Origin: Kitasatospora sp. GP82
GTDB lineage: Bacteria; Actinomycetota; Actinomycetes; Streptomycetales; Streptomycetaceae
Assembly: GCF_029892105.1 (NCBI RefSeq)
Contig: NZ_JARZAJ010000023.1
Span: 1-64,000 of the forward strand
Reading direction: 5' to 3'
DNA: 64,000 bases
In this document: piece by piece, positions 19,416 through 26,816 of the stretch
Numbering within the stretch: the stretch's first letter is position 1
Layout of the letters: the number at the start of each line of letters is the position of its first letter
Program-made: the position numbers and the translations under genes
Notes under the pieces: model-generated
What the model was told of the DNA's origin: nothing
Databases searched by the model: none
The model's input: the letters and a program-made list of their open reading frames with translations, nothing else

Positions 19416-20873
19416 TCAGCCGATCGCCAGGGTGATCTGCGCGCCGGGTCGGGCGGGTGGCAACAGGACCCGGGCCGTACCGGACCGTTCGGCGCCCGGC
19501 TGCTCGACCACCACCGCCGAGGCACGGGCGCCGCTGACGGTCAGGTGCGCGCGGCCGGGGTAGCTCCCGGCCGGGAGCACCACCTCCGTCCAGCCGCCGG
19601 CACGGTCCGCGGTGAAGGTCAGGCGGTAGACCCCGTCCCGGTAGGACTCGCCGAGGGGGAGGCCGGCGAGTGCGCGGGCGTACGGGCCGAAGGCGGGTTC
19701 GTCCCCGCGGGCGGGCTCTCCGTCCGGGCCCAGCGCGCAGTAGCCGCCGTTGCCCCGGCACCAGTACCACATCGTCCAGGCGGTGGCGAAGTCCTCCATC
19801 GCGACGACCTGGCGCTGTACCAGCAGCGTGTTGCCCGGGGTACGGGAGTTGGGCGGCCCCCACTCGCCGACCAGGACCGGGAGGTGGTTGGACTGCGGGT
19901 AGGCGGTGATGGCGGCCGTGTAGTTCTCGATGAAGCCGTCGGCGGGATCCCAGTCCCTGCCCGACTCCACGGCGGTGTCGTAGAAGTGCGGCGCGTAGCC
20001 GAGCCGGGGTGCGCCGGTGCGCGGGTCCGAGAAGGCCGGGAGCCGGGTCGGTACGCCCTGGCCGACCAGGACGGTGGGCTCCACGAACAGCCAGGAGCGG
20101 GAGTCGGCCTGGCGCACTGCGGCGACCAGCCGCTGGTACATCCCGGCCAGCCGCCCCTGTTCCAGTTCGGCGGAGGCGGCGGCGAGGACGGCCGGGTCGC
20201 TCGGGTCGCCGTCGATCGGTCCGGACGGCTCGTTGAACAGGTCGTAGCCCAACAGGGCGCGGTGGCCGCCGAGTTCGCGGGCGATACGGGTGTAGAAGTC
20301 GTCCTGCCACCGGCGCAGGTCCGGGTCGTCGTAGAGATGCCGGAAGGCGGCCTGCACGGCGGGTTGGAAGTACCCGGCGAACCAGTCGTCGGGGTCGGGG
20401 GTGAAGGGCAGTCCGTCGTCCCGGGTGGCCCAGAGCGGGATGCCGCGGTCGCCGCCGCCGAACTTCGGCCCGTACACGTCCTGGTGGAAGTCGATGACGG
20501 CCAGCAGGCCGTACTTCCCGGCCCAGTCGAGCAGTTGGTGCAGATTGGCCAGCTCGGCCCGGTCGTAGGTGTCCCGGGCGGGCTCCAGCCGGGTCCAGGA
20601 GACGGCCACCCGGATCAGTGTGAAGCCGTGCGCGGCGATGGACTTGAGGTCGCTCTCGGTGGTCTCGCCGTACTTGTCCACAGTGAAGCCGCGCAGCTGG
20701 AGCGCTCGGCCGCTCCGGTCGGTGAGGACGGTGCGGCCGTCGGCGGTGGTGGCGGTGCCGGTGGGGAAGCGGCTCCGGGCCGGGGTGGTGGAGGGCGCGG
20801 GAGCTGCGGCCGTAGTGCCGAGTACGGCGGCGGTGGCGAGGACGAGCGCTGCGACGGTACGGCGGATGCGCAC
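19416..20873 (-). CDS. Secreted glycoside hydrolase family 5 (endoglycoceramidase-like)
   Basis: A 485-residue secreted glycosidase. Residues 1-24 are an export signal (R-R-T-V followed by a hydrophobic core and A-A-A). The (beta/alpha)8 domain carries the acid/base Glu215 in Y-D-L-F-N-E-P-S-G and the nucleophile Glu337 in V-L-V-G-E-W-G-P-P. An immunoglobulin-like C-terminal domain (about 410-485) is as in endoglycoceramidases and related GH5 enzymes; the true substrate is unknown. The start is GTG 20873 with GAGG upstream; the frame is open to 21008, overlapping the TetR gene, and that extension is not credible. Confidence 0.88.
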   Translation of the reverse strand: MRIRRTVAALVLATAAVLGTTAAAPAPSTTPARSRFPTGTATTADGRTVLTDRSGRALQLRGFTVDKYGETTESDLKSIAAHGFTLIRVAVSWTRLEPARDTYDRAELANLHQLLDWAGKYGLLAVIDFHQDVYGPKFGGGDRGIPLWATRDDGLPFTPDPDDWFAGYFQPAVQAAFRHLYDDPDLRRWQDDFYTRIARELGGHRALLGYDLFNEPSGPIDGDPSDPAVLAAASAELEQGRLAGMYQRLVAAVRQADSRSWLFVEPTVLVGQGVPTRLPAFSDPRTGAPRLGYAPHFYDTAVESGRDWDPADGFIENYTAAITAYPQSNHLPVLVGEWGPPNSRTPGNTLLVQRQVVAMEDFATAWTMWYWCRGNGGYCALGPDGEPARGDEPAFGPYARALAGLPLGESYRDGVYRLTFTADRAGGWTEVVLPAGSYPGRAHLTVSGARASAVVVEQPGAERSGTARVLLPPARPGAQITLAIG

Positions 20874-20988
20874 AGGGCACCTCGGGCGGGGGAGGGGTGG
20901 TGACCGCCGATGATGCCCCACGGTCACGGGCCGCACAAGAGGTGAGTCGGACTCGCGTTCCGTCAACTCCGGTGTGGTTCTGCGGGTT

Positions 20989-21735
20989 TCACTCCATCGG
21001 GCCGCCACTGGGAGGCGCCACCGGGAGCTGCGCCATGGCCGAGGGCAGCACTGCGGCTGCGGCCAGCCGGCCCCAGAGCAGGTCGGCCAGCGCCCGCACC
21101 ATCCGTGGGCGCGGGCAGGGCCGCTGTTCCAGCCACCAGTCGCCGGCCGCCAGCACCATACCGGTGATCGCCCGGCCCCAGGTCTCGGAGAGCAGCGGGC
21201 CGTCGGCGCCGAGGTCCACCTGGACCTGCACCGCCTTGGTGATCTCCTCGGCGATCTGCCTGAGCGCGGGTGCCAGCGCGTTCCCGGCGCCGGTGGGGTC
21301 GCCGGGCTCGGGATGGGTCAGCAGCCGGTAAACCTGCGGCCGGGACTCGATCGCGGCGAGGTAGATGTCCAGGACGTGCTCGACCCGGTCGCGGCGCTCC
21401 AGCGGCTCGTTCAGTGCCGCCCTCATGGCGTCCAGCAAGCCGGAGGTGTGACGGTCGGTGAGGGCCTTGATGAGGCCGTTCCGGTCGCCGAAGTGCCGGT
21501 AGAGGATGGGCTTGGTGATGCCGGCCTCGGCGGCGATGGCGTTCATGCTGGCGCCGGGGCCGTCGCGCTGGACGACCCGGTCGGCGGCGTTGAGCAGCTG
21601 CTCGCGACGGGGTTCTCCGGTCGGCGGGTTGGGGGCGGTCGGCACGGTGCTGGCTCCTGGGTGCGGGCGTGGTGCGCGGGCGGTGGCGTCGGTCCCGGGC
21701 GTTCGGGGGCGGTGCGCCAAGGCGTTGACATGCAT
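20989..21735 (-). CDS. TetR family regulator next to acyl-CoA dehydrogenase
   Basis: A 248-residue one-component repressor. The N-terminal HTH is clear: L-L-N-A-A-D-R-V-V, S-M-N-A-I-A-A-E-A-G-I-T-K-P-I-L-Y-R-H-F-G-D-R. The C-terminal helical domain has no named ligand. The first 45 residues (Pro/Ala-rich) precede the HTH, so a later start is possible. ATG 21735 is chosen over TTG 21741. It is divergent from an acyl-CoA dehydrogenase gene, and a perfect palindrome lies in the shared spacer, so an acyl-CoA or fatty-acid-like ligand is a reasonable guess. Confidence 0.88.
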   Translation of the reverse strand: MHVNALAHRPRTPGTDATARAPRPHPGASTVPTAPNPPTGEPRREQLLNAADRVVQRDGPGASMNAIAAEAGITKPILYRHFGDRNGLIKALTDRHTSGLLDAMRAALNEPLERRDRVEHVLDIYLAAIESRPQVYRLLTHPEPGDPTGAGNALAPALRQIAEEITKAVQVQVDLGADGPLLSETWGRAITGMVLAAGDWWLEQRPCPRPRMVRALADLLWGRLAAAAVLPSAMAQLPVAPPSGGPME

Positions 21736-21760
21736 TACCAATCAGTAGCAGACTCCGGCA

Positions 21761-21779
21761 GTGTTACCGGAGGTAACAC
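21761..21779. promoter_or_regulatory. Candidate TetR operator, perfect 8-3-8 palindrome
   Basis: GTGTTACC (21761-21768) and GGTAACAC (21772-21779) flank GGA in the 122-base spacer between the divergent TetR and acyl-CoA dehydrogenase genes. A related but imperfect TTACC-N3-AGTA sequence (21735-21747) covers the TetR start codon. Position and symmetry suit a repressor controlling both genes. Confidence 0.65.
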
Positions 21780-21857
21780 CCCCAGTGGCGTGGGCAGTCC
21801 CGTTCACCAGGCACCTGCCGGACACTCGTCCGGCACCCCTGACCGGAGGCAAGAAAC

Positions 21858-23120
21858 ATGAGCACCCTCTCCCTCGACCCCGGCGCGGACCAGCTCGCCG
21901 TGCGCGACTGGCTGCACGGCTTCGCCGCCGACGTGATGCGCCCGGCCGCCGCCGAGTGGGACGAGCGGGAGGAGACCCCCTGGCCGATCATCCAGGAGGC
22001 GGCCCGACTCGGCATCTACTCGCTGGACTTCTATGCCCAGCAGTACTTCGACCCCTCCGGTGTCGGCATTCCGATCGCGATGGAGGAACTCTTCTGGGGC
22101 GACGCCGGGATCGGGCTCGCCATCGTCGGTACGACGCTCGCCGCCGTCGCGGTGCTGGCCAACGGCACCGACGAGCAGATCGGCACCTGGGCGCCGCAGA
22201 TGTTCGGCACACCGGACGACGTCAAGGTCGCCGCGTTCTGCTCCTCGGAACCTGACGCAGGCTCGGACGTCTCCGCGCTGCGTACCCGGGCCGTCTACGA
22301 CGAGGCCAAGGACGAGTGGGTACTGAACGGCACCAAGACCTGGGCCACCAACGGCGGAATAGCCTCCGTGCACGTGGTGGTGGCCACCGTGGATCCGGCG
22401 CTCGGCGCGCGAGGCCAGGCCTCGTTCGTCGTCCCGCCCGGCACGCCCGGCCTCTCGCAGGGCCAGAAGTTCAAGAAGCACGGCATCCGCGCCTCGCACA
22501 CCGCCGAGGTGGTCCTGGACGGAGTACGGGTGCCGGGCCACTGCCTGCTGGGTGGCAGGGAGAAGCTCGACGAGCGACTGGCACGGGCCCGCGAGCGGGC
22601 GGCCCAGGGCATCGGCGGAGGTCCGGGCAAGGGCGGTCCGGGCAAGGGCGGTTCGGGCGGGAACGCTGCGATGGCGACCTTCGAGGCGTCCCGTCCGGCG
22701 GTCGGCGCGCAGGCGATCGGCATCGCCCGCGCCGCGTACGAGGTGGCGCTCGACTATGCCAGGACCCGGGTGCAGTTCGGCCGTCCGATCATCGACAACC
22801 AGGGTGTGGCCTTCACGCTCGCCGATATGAAGACCCGCATCGACGCGGCCAGGCTGCTGGTCTGGCGGGCCTCCTGGATGGCCGCGAACAACCAGCCGTT
22901 CACCTCGGCCGAAGGCTCGATGTCCAAGCTGTACGCGGGCGAGACCGCGAAGTGGGTCACGGCGCAGGCGATGCAGATCCTCGGTGGCAACGGCTTCACC
23001 CGGGAGTATCCCGTCGAGCGCATGCACCGCGACAGCGCCATCTACTCCATCTTCGAGGGCACCAGCGAGATCCAGCGCCTCGTCATCGCCCGCACCATCT
23101 CGGGCGTGCCGATCCGCTGA
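21858..23120 (+). CDS. Acyl-CoA dehydrogenase
   Basis: A 420-residue FAD flavoenzyme that makes the alpha,beta double bond in an acyl-CoA. The FAD/substrate motif S-E-P-D-A-G-S-D is near residues 130-137, and the catalytic base is Glu400 in I-F-E-G-T-S-E-I-Q-R. A Gly/Lys-rich insertion (G-G-P-G-K-G-G-P-G-K-G) at about 255-268, encoded by a 15-bp repeat, sits in a surface region between the middle and C-terminal domains. The ATG at 21858 follows CGGAGG by eight bases. The acyl chain is unknown; a crotonase-fold gene converges on it. Confidence 0.94.
   Translation: MSTLSLDPGADQLAVRDWLHGFAADVMRPAAAEWDEREETPWPIIQEAARLGIYSLDFYAQQYFDPSGVGIPIAMEELFWGDAGIGLAIVGTTLAAVAVLANGTDEQIGTWAPQMFGTPDDVKVAAFCSSEPDAGSDVSALRTRAVYDEAKDEWVLNGTKTWATNGGIASVHVVVATVDPALGARGQASFVVPPGTPGLSQGQKFKKHGIRASHTAEVVLDGVRVPGHCLLGGREKLDERLARARERAAQGIGGGPGKGGPGKGGSGGNAAMATFEASRPAVGAQAIGIARAAYEVALDYARTRVQFGRPIIDNQGVAFTLADMKTRIDAARLLVWRASWMAANNQPFTSAEGSMSKLYAGETAKWVTAQAMQILGGNGFTREYPVERMHRDSAIYSIFEGTSEIQRLVIARTISGVPIR
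22620..22658. repeat. 15-bp in-frame tandem repeat inside acyl-CoA dehydrogenase
   Basis: Two identical 15-bp units (22620-22634, 22635-22649) and a partial third (to 22658) encode G-P-G-K-G repeats. The insertion breaks the otherwise ordinary acyl-CoA dehydrogenase fold at a loop and keeps the frame. Confidence 0.8.
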
Positions 23121-23147
23121 GAGCCGTCTGATCCCCGACGGGGAGTG

Positions 23148-23174
23148 GCAGACATGAGCCCAGCTCATGTCTGC
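23148..23174. terminator. Bidirectional terminator between acyl-CoA dehydrogenase and crotonase genes
   Basis: A perfect 12-bp stem (23148-23159 with 23163-23174) with a CCA loop lies between two convergent stop codons (23120 and 23199). Confidence 0.82.
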
Positions 23175-23198
23175 TGACGTCAGCGGTGCCGGGCGGGA

Positions 23199-24032
23199 TC
23201 AGAATCTCGGCTCGCGGCGCTCCAGGAAGGCGGCCAGCCCCTCGCGGGCGTCCGGGGCCTGACGCGACTTGCGCTCCCACGGAGCCACCGCCGCCCGGGC
23301 GTCGGCCGGGTGCGCCGCAGCCAGTACGGCCTTCGCGGCACCGATGGTCTGCGGTGAGCGCCGGGCCAGGAGGCGGGCGAAATCCATTGCGCGCGCGTCG
23401 AGTTCGCCGTCCGGCAGTACCTCGTCCACCAGGCCGAAGCGCTCGGCCCGCTCGGCCGTCACCAACTCCCCGGAGAAGAGCAGGTACTTGGCACGGGCCG
23501 GTCCCACCAGACCGGCCAGCCGGAGGGTCGGCGCGGCCGGATAGACCACGCCCAGCTTGGCCGGGGTGATCCCGATCCTGGCCCCCTCGGCGGCGAACCG
23601 CAGATCGCAGGCGACCGCCAACTGACATCCCCCGCCCACGCAGTGGCCGTGCACAACCGCGATGGTCGGATGCGGGAAGGCGGCCAGCGCCTCCTCGGCC
23701 GCCACGTTCACCGCGTGGTACGCGTCGGCCCGGTCCGGCCTGCCGTACACCTCGGAGAGTTCGCCGATGTCGGCGCCCGCACTGAACGTCCCACCCGCAC
23801 CGGTCAGCAGCAGCGCCCGGACCGACGGCAGCGCCGCCAGTTGCTCCAACACCCCTGGCAGGGCCTGCCACATGGCAAGCGTCACGGCGTTCCGGCGCGA
23901 CGGGCGGTCGAGCACCAGGACGGCGACGCCACCCTCCTCGACAGACGCGCGCAGGCCGTCCACCCCGGTGTCGACGGCACCGACCATGCCGAGGAGCGAT
24001 GAGTACTCGGCGCCTCGATCGTGCTGGGACAA
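23199..24032 (-). CDS. Enoyl-CoA hydratase/isomerase family (crotonase fold), divergent active site
   Basis: A 277-residue crotonase-fold protein. The oxyanion-hole segments are present (A-G-G-T-F-S-A-G-A-D-I and H-G-H-C-V-G-G-G-C). However, the two glutamates used by enoyl-CoA hydratase are not seen: the G-G-G-x-E position reads G-G-G-C-Q, and the x-P-E position reads T-P-A. It may be an isomerase, hydrolase or other crotonase-family enzyme. The start chosen is TTG 24032, with CGGAGG exactly five bases upstream; GTG 24065 has only a poorly spaced site. It is downstream of ridA on the same strand. Confidence 0.87.
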   Translation of the reverse strand: MSQHDRGAEYSSLLGMVGAVDTGVDGLRASVEEGGVAVLVLDRPSRRNAVTLAMWQALPGVLEQLAALPSVRALLLTGAGGTFSAGADIGELSEVYGRPDRADAYHAVNVAAEEALAAFPHPTIAVVHGHCVGGGCQLAVACDLRFAAEGARIGITPAKLGVVYPAAPTLRLAGLVGPARAKYLLFSGELVTAERAERFGLVDEVLPDGELDARAMDFARLLARRSPQTIGAAKAVLAAAHPADARAAVAPWERKSRQAPDAREGLAAFLERREPRF

Positions 24033-24062
24033 CGCAACCTCCGGGGTCGTAGGGCCGGCGCT

Positions 24063-24129
24063 CACCCTTCCGCAGCGGGTCGATGCGCACCCTTCCGCAG
24101 CGGGTCGGCGTTCACCCTTCCACAGCGGG
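24063..24129. repeat. 25-bp tandem repeat at the 3' end of ridA
   Basis: A 17-bp core recurs at 24063-24079, 24088-24104 and 24113-24129, an exact 25-bp period. The last copy contains the end of the ridA coding sequence and its stop; the other two lie beyond it and repeat the same stop context. It looks like a slippage duplication of a gene end. Confidence 0.85.
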
Positions 24130-24531
24130 AGCCCCGGAAGCCACGGCGGTGACTGTGATCTCCACCAACTGCCCGGTGTAGCCGAGGCAGGCGACGCCGA
24201 GCAGCGTCGAGGTGTGCGGCCCCTCGGCGAGACCCGACGCGTTCACCACCTCCCAGACCTCGGACAGCGGGCCGGGCTCGGCGGCCACCACGTAGACGGT
24301 GCTGGCGACCACCTGCGGCAGGCTGCTCCCGGCCGCTGCCAGGGCCGTCTCCAGGTTGGCCAGCACCTGCCGCGTCTGCGCGACGTGATCGCCGGGACCG
24401 ACCAGCTTTCCGTCGGCGTCCAGCGGCACCGAACCGGCCAGGAAGACCAGCCGTTCACCCGCCTCCACCACGGCGGTGTGCGCGTAGCCGGGTGGCGGGA
24501 ACAGGGCCGGGACGGTGCGGTGCCGGGCCAT
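24112..24531 (-). CDS. RidA family protein (YjgF/YER057c/UK114 fold)
   Basis: A 139-residue member of the Rid superfamily, whose founding members hydrolyse reactive enamines/imines. The family pattern is visible as L-V-F-L-A-G-S-V-P-L-D near residue 30, T-R-Q-V-L-A-N-L in the middle and the C-terminal strand L-V-E-I-T-V-T-A-V. The arginine of true RidA enamine deaminases in the late segment is not evident (G-Y-T-G-Q-L-V-E-I), so it may belong to a different Rid group. ATG 24531 follows GGAGGAG by six bases. The stop region is duplicated in tandem. Confidence 0.87.
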   Translation of the reverse strand: MARHRTVPALFPPPGYAHTAVVEAGERLVFLAGSVPLDADGKLVGPGDHVAQTRQVLANLETALAAAGSSLPQVVASTVYVVAAEPGPLSEVWEVVNASGLAEGPHTSTLLGVACLGYTGQLVEITVTAVASGAPAVEG

Positions 24532-24650
24532 CGGCGCTCCTCCGATCGGGGATCAACCGACCGATCATGTGCCGGATGCTGTCTCCGCGTCACCTGGTTT
24601 TCGCCGGCCGTCCGCGGCCCGGGCGCCGGTGCCTCGACCCGGGCCCGCCG

Positions 24651-24708
24651 GTCGGCCGCCCGGGCCGATGAGCCGGCCGCCCGGGCCTACGAGTCGGCCG
24701 CCCGGGCC
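24651..24708. repeat. 21-bp tandem repeat at the 3' end of the GNAT gene
   Basis: A 16-bp core recurs at 24651-24666, 24672-24687 and 24693-24708 (exact 21-bp period). The third copy encodes the last residues of the acetyltransferase; the stop codon begins inside the second. Spacer 24532-24650 holds nothing else I recognise. Confidence 0.85.
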
Positions 24709-25247
24709 TTGGACCACTCGTGGGCGAGGATCGACCAGATCTCCTTGTCGTGCCGGATCCCGTTGTGCGGGAAGTACTCGCGCAGCACGCCGTCCAGGCG
24801 CATGCCCATCCGCTGGGCGACCGCCCTGCTGCGGGCGTTGCGGCTGCTGCTCCACCACTCGACCCGGTGCATCCCTCGTTCGACCAGCGCGTAGTCGATC
24901 AGATGCCGGACGGCCGCGCCGATCAGGCCATGCCCCTGGCCGGCGGCCTCCGACCAGACACCGATCTCGCAGTTGCCCGAGACCGCGTCGAAGTGCACGA
25001 ACATCACCCCGCCGACCAGCGTGCCCGCGCGCCAGATGCCGAAGATCCGGCCCGTGTCGGTGGCCTGCTTGTCGGCGTAGCCCTGGAGGGTGGCGCGGGC
25101 CGAGGCGAGATCGGTGGACCGGGACGCCCACGGGATCCACGGGTCGGTGTTGGGCCGCGCGCGATCAATGTGGGCCAGGAACTCGGCAGCCTGCCAGGGT
25201 TCGAGCGGGCGCAGCTCGGCGTCGTCGGCGAGGGGTATCGCGTACAC
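24687..25247 (-). CDS. GNAT family acetyltransferase, RimJ/RimL-like
   Basis: A 186-residue acetyltransferase of the RimJ/RimL ribosomal-protein type. It shows L-R-P-L-E-P near the N terminus, G-V-W-S-E-A-A-G-Q-G-H-G in the acetyl-CoA loop, and the long-armed segment E-W-W-S-S-S-R-N-A-R-S-R-A-V-A-Q-R-M-G. The C-terminal R-x-Y-F-P-H-N-G-I-R-H-D is also typical. The target amine is unknown. GTG 25247 has GGAGG five bases upstream. It is divergent from a TetR gene, and a long near-palindrome lies in their spacer. Confidence 0.88.
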   Translation of the reverse strand: MYAIPLADDAELRPLEPWQAAEFLAHIDRARPNTDPWIPWASRSTDLASARATLQGYADKQATDTGRIFGIWRAGTLVGGVMFVHFDAVSGNCEIGVWSEAAGQGHGLIGAAVRHLIDYALVERGMHRVEWWSSSRNARSRAVAQRMGMRLDGVLREYFPHNGIRHDKEIWSILAHEWSKARAADS

Positions 25248-25342
25248 GGGGGCCTCCGGGGCTTCGGGCGTCGTGGGGTGGGGTCTCGGTCCCGTACGGG
25301 GGTCTGGAGCGCGGTGACTTGAGGCGGCTCAGGGCGGCCCAA

Positions 25343-25370
25343 GGTACATAACAAACGTTTGGTAGGTACC
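25343..25370. promoter_or_regulatory. 28-bp near-perfect palindrome, candidate TetR operator
   Basis: Half-sites 25343-25356 and 25357-25370 are complementary at 12 of 14 positions, with the centre CAAACGTTTG fully symmetric. It ends 9 bases before the ATG of the TetR gene and lies in the spacer to the divergent GNAT gene. A long palindrome touching the start region is typical of TetR autoregulation. Confidence 0.7.
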
Positions 25371-25379
25371 ATAGCGCGC

Positions 25380-26087
25380 ATGACGCCTGCCCGTGGAGAC
25401 CATGACGCCCGACGGATCGAGGTCTCCGAGGCGGTATGGCGGGTGCTGGCCGAGCGGGGATTCGGCGGGCTGACGCTGCGCGCGGTCGCCGCGGAGATGC
25501 GGGCCACCACCGGACTGCTCACGCACTACTTCCCGAACAAGCGGGCGCTGGTGGCGTACGCCCTGGACGTCCTGGAGCGGCGCTCCGCGGACCGGCCGCG
25601 CCCGGCGGTGGCGGCGGCCGTGGCAGCGGTGTCCGGAGCATCCGGGGCATCGGGGGCGGCCGAGGTGTCCGAACGGGCGGCGGCCGAGGCCGCAGGGACG
25701 GCGGCGGACGGGGTTCCGGCACTGGCGATGCTGCGGGCGGTCCTGCTCGACATCCTGCCGCTGTCGCCGGACAGCAGGGCCAGCAACCGGATCTGGGTCG
25801 GTTCCTGGGACGTGGCCCTGGCCGACCCCGAACTGGCGGCCGAGCATGCCGAGCGGTACCGGCGCTCGCGGCGGCGGATCGCCGAGTTGGTCGCCGAGGC
25901 GCAGCGACACGGCGAACTTGCCCGGAAGCCACCGGCGGAGGAAGTGGCGGCGGCTGCGCAGAGCTACGTGCTGGGGCTGGTGGTGCAGGCGCTCCTCGCG
26001 CCGCAGGAGTTCTCGTCGGAGCGGCAGACGGCGCTACTGGACGCCTACCTCGGAGCGCTCCGTACCGATGGGGGCGGCTCGGCCTGA
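25380..26087 (+). CDS. TetR/AcrR family regulator, BetI-like
   Basis: A 235-residue repressor. HTH: V-S-E-A-V-W-R-V-L-A-E-R-G-F-G-G-L-T-L-R-A-V-A-A-E-M-R, then T-T-G-L-L-T-H-Y-F-P-N-K. The middle (about 70-110) is an Ala/Gly-rich insertion. The C-terminal domain (N-R-I-W-V-G-S-W-D-V-A-L onward) resembles BetI-type ligand domains. ATG 25380 has no good ribosome site; the TACCAT at 25367-25372 could be a -10 giving a leaderless message. The likely operator directly precedes it. Confidence 0.88.
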   Translation: MTPARGDHDARRIEVSEAVWRVLAERGFGGLTLRAVAAEMRATTGLLTHYFPNKRALVAYALDVLERRSADRPRPAVAAAVAAVSGASGASGAAEVSERAAAEAAGTAADGVPALAMLRAVLLDILPLSPDSRASNRIWVGSWDVALADPELAAEHAERYRRSRRRIAELVAEAQRHGELARKPPAEEVAAAAQSYVLGLVVQALLAPQEFSSERQTALLDAYLGALRTDGGGSA

Positions 26088-26153
26088 GGGCGGCTGCGGC
26101 CTGGAGCGCGCCCCCGTGCCTGCGGCTGGTGTGGCCGATGGGGCGACTGGTGG

Positions 26154-26226
26154 TGCCCCCAGCAGGATTCGAACCTGCGACCTACCGCTTAGAAGGCGGG
26201 TGCTCTATCCGCTGAGCTATGGGGGC
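26154..26226 (-). tRNA. tRNA-Arg (anticodon UCU)
   Basis: Read on the minus strand from 26226, the sequence folds into a normal cloverleaf: 7-bp acceptor stem GCCCCCA/TGGGGGC, D arm with AGCTC-AGCGGATA-GAGC, anticodon loop CTTCTAA giving UCU (decodes AGA), and T arm with TTCGAAT. The discriminator base is A (26154), and the CCA tail is encoded (26153-26151). AGA is a rare codon in this GC-rich genome. Confidence 0.95.
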
Positions 26227-26692
26227 GTTACAGGACGGAGTCAGCCCGGTAGGGCTTCAGCCGACTTGGGGTCCGCCGGTGGGCTCGCGTTGCCGACCGG
26301 CTGTTCCGGGACAGGATAAGGGTCCCCAGATACTCCGCCGAGTCTTCGGGCACCGCTACGGGTGTGTCGACCCGGTGGAGCGGTCCGATAATCGCAGGTA
26401 GAGGCTGTGCGTGCAGCGCTCTGACGCGTTCTGGCGGCGGACGTTGTGCAGTCGTTACGGGGCTGAAGCCCCACCCGTTATGGATTCGATGCGAAGAATC
26501 CGTGTCGGCACGGGCGAGAGGGGGGCGCATTTGGGTTCCTTCGGTCGGATGACATGGACGGACGCGCGAGCGGACCACCCGTTCGGGGCTCGGACACCTG
26601 CGCGTGGCTTGTCCTGACTTGTCATGGCCTCGTGATGCGATGCCGAGCTCGGTCGTTTTCTGTCTCCGATTCACTCCGGAGAGTTACCTCGG
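26227..26692. other. Non-coding stretch after the tRNA gene
   Basis: No gene that I can support; open frames here lack ribosome sites and recognisable domains. With the DnaA-box region that follows it forms about 590 bases of spacer before ssb. The stretch 26440-26690 is less GC-rich than nearby coding DNA. Confidence 0.5.
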
Positions 26693-26718
26693 TTATCCAC
26701 AGGGCTCACTTATCCACA
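26693..26718. promoter_or_regulatory. Two perfect DnaA boxes upstream of ssb
   Basis: TTATCCACA occurs at 26693-26701 and again at 26710-26718, in the same orientation and 17 bp apart. Each is a full match to the high-affinity DnaA box. They lie about 100-125 bases before the ssb start codon. There is no dnaA, dnaN or box cluster, so this is not oriC; a DnaA-controlled ssb promoter or a DnaA-titrating site is more likely. Confidence 0.6.
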
Positions 26719-26816
26719 GGATTTCGGTGGGGGGTGGTGGGGATTTCCCGTTATGGACACTCTTCCTCTGCGACGGCGATTCCGCTTCGTTATTCATGAT
26801 GGACGGAGAGTGTTCC

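Noticed and set aside
24063-24708. CRISPR array
   Set aside because: Repeats are contiguous, with 25- and 21-bp periods, no unique spacers and no cas genes.
26228-26674. 148-codon minus-strand frame between tRNA-Arg and ssb
   Set aside because: Composition is unlike neighbouring genes, with no ribosome site or domain; treated as spacer.
26693-26718. oriC
   Set aside because: Only two DnaA boxes; no dnaA, dnaN, rpmH or larger cluster of boxes nearby.
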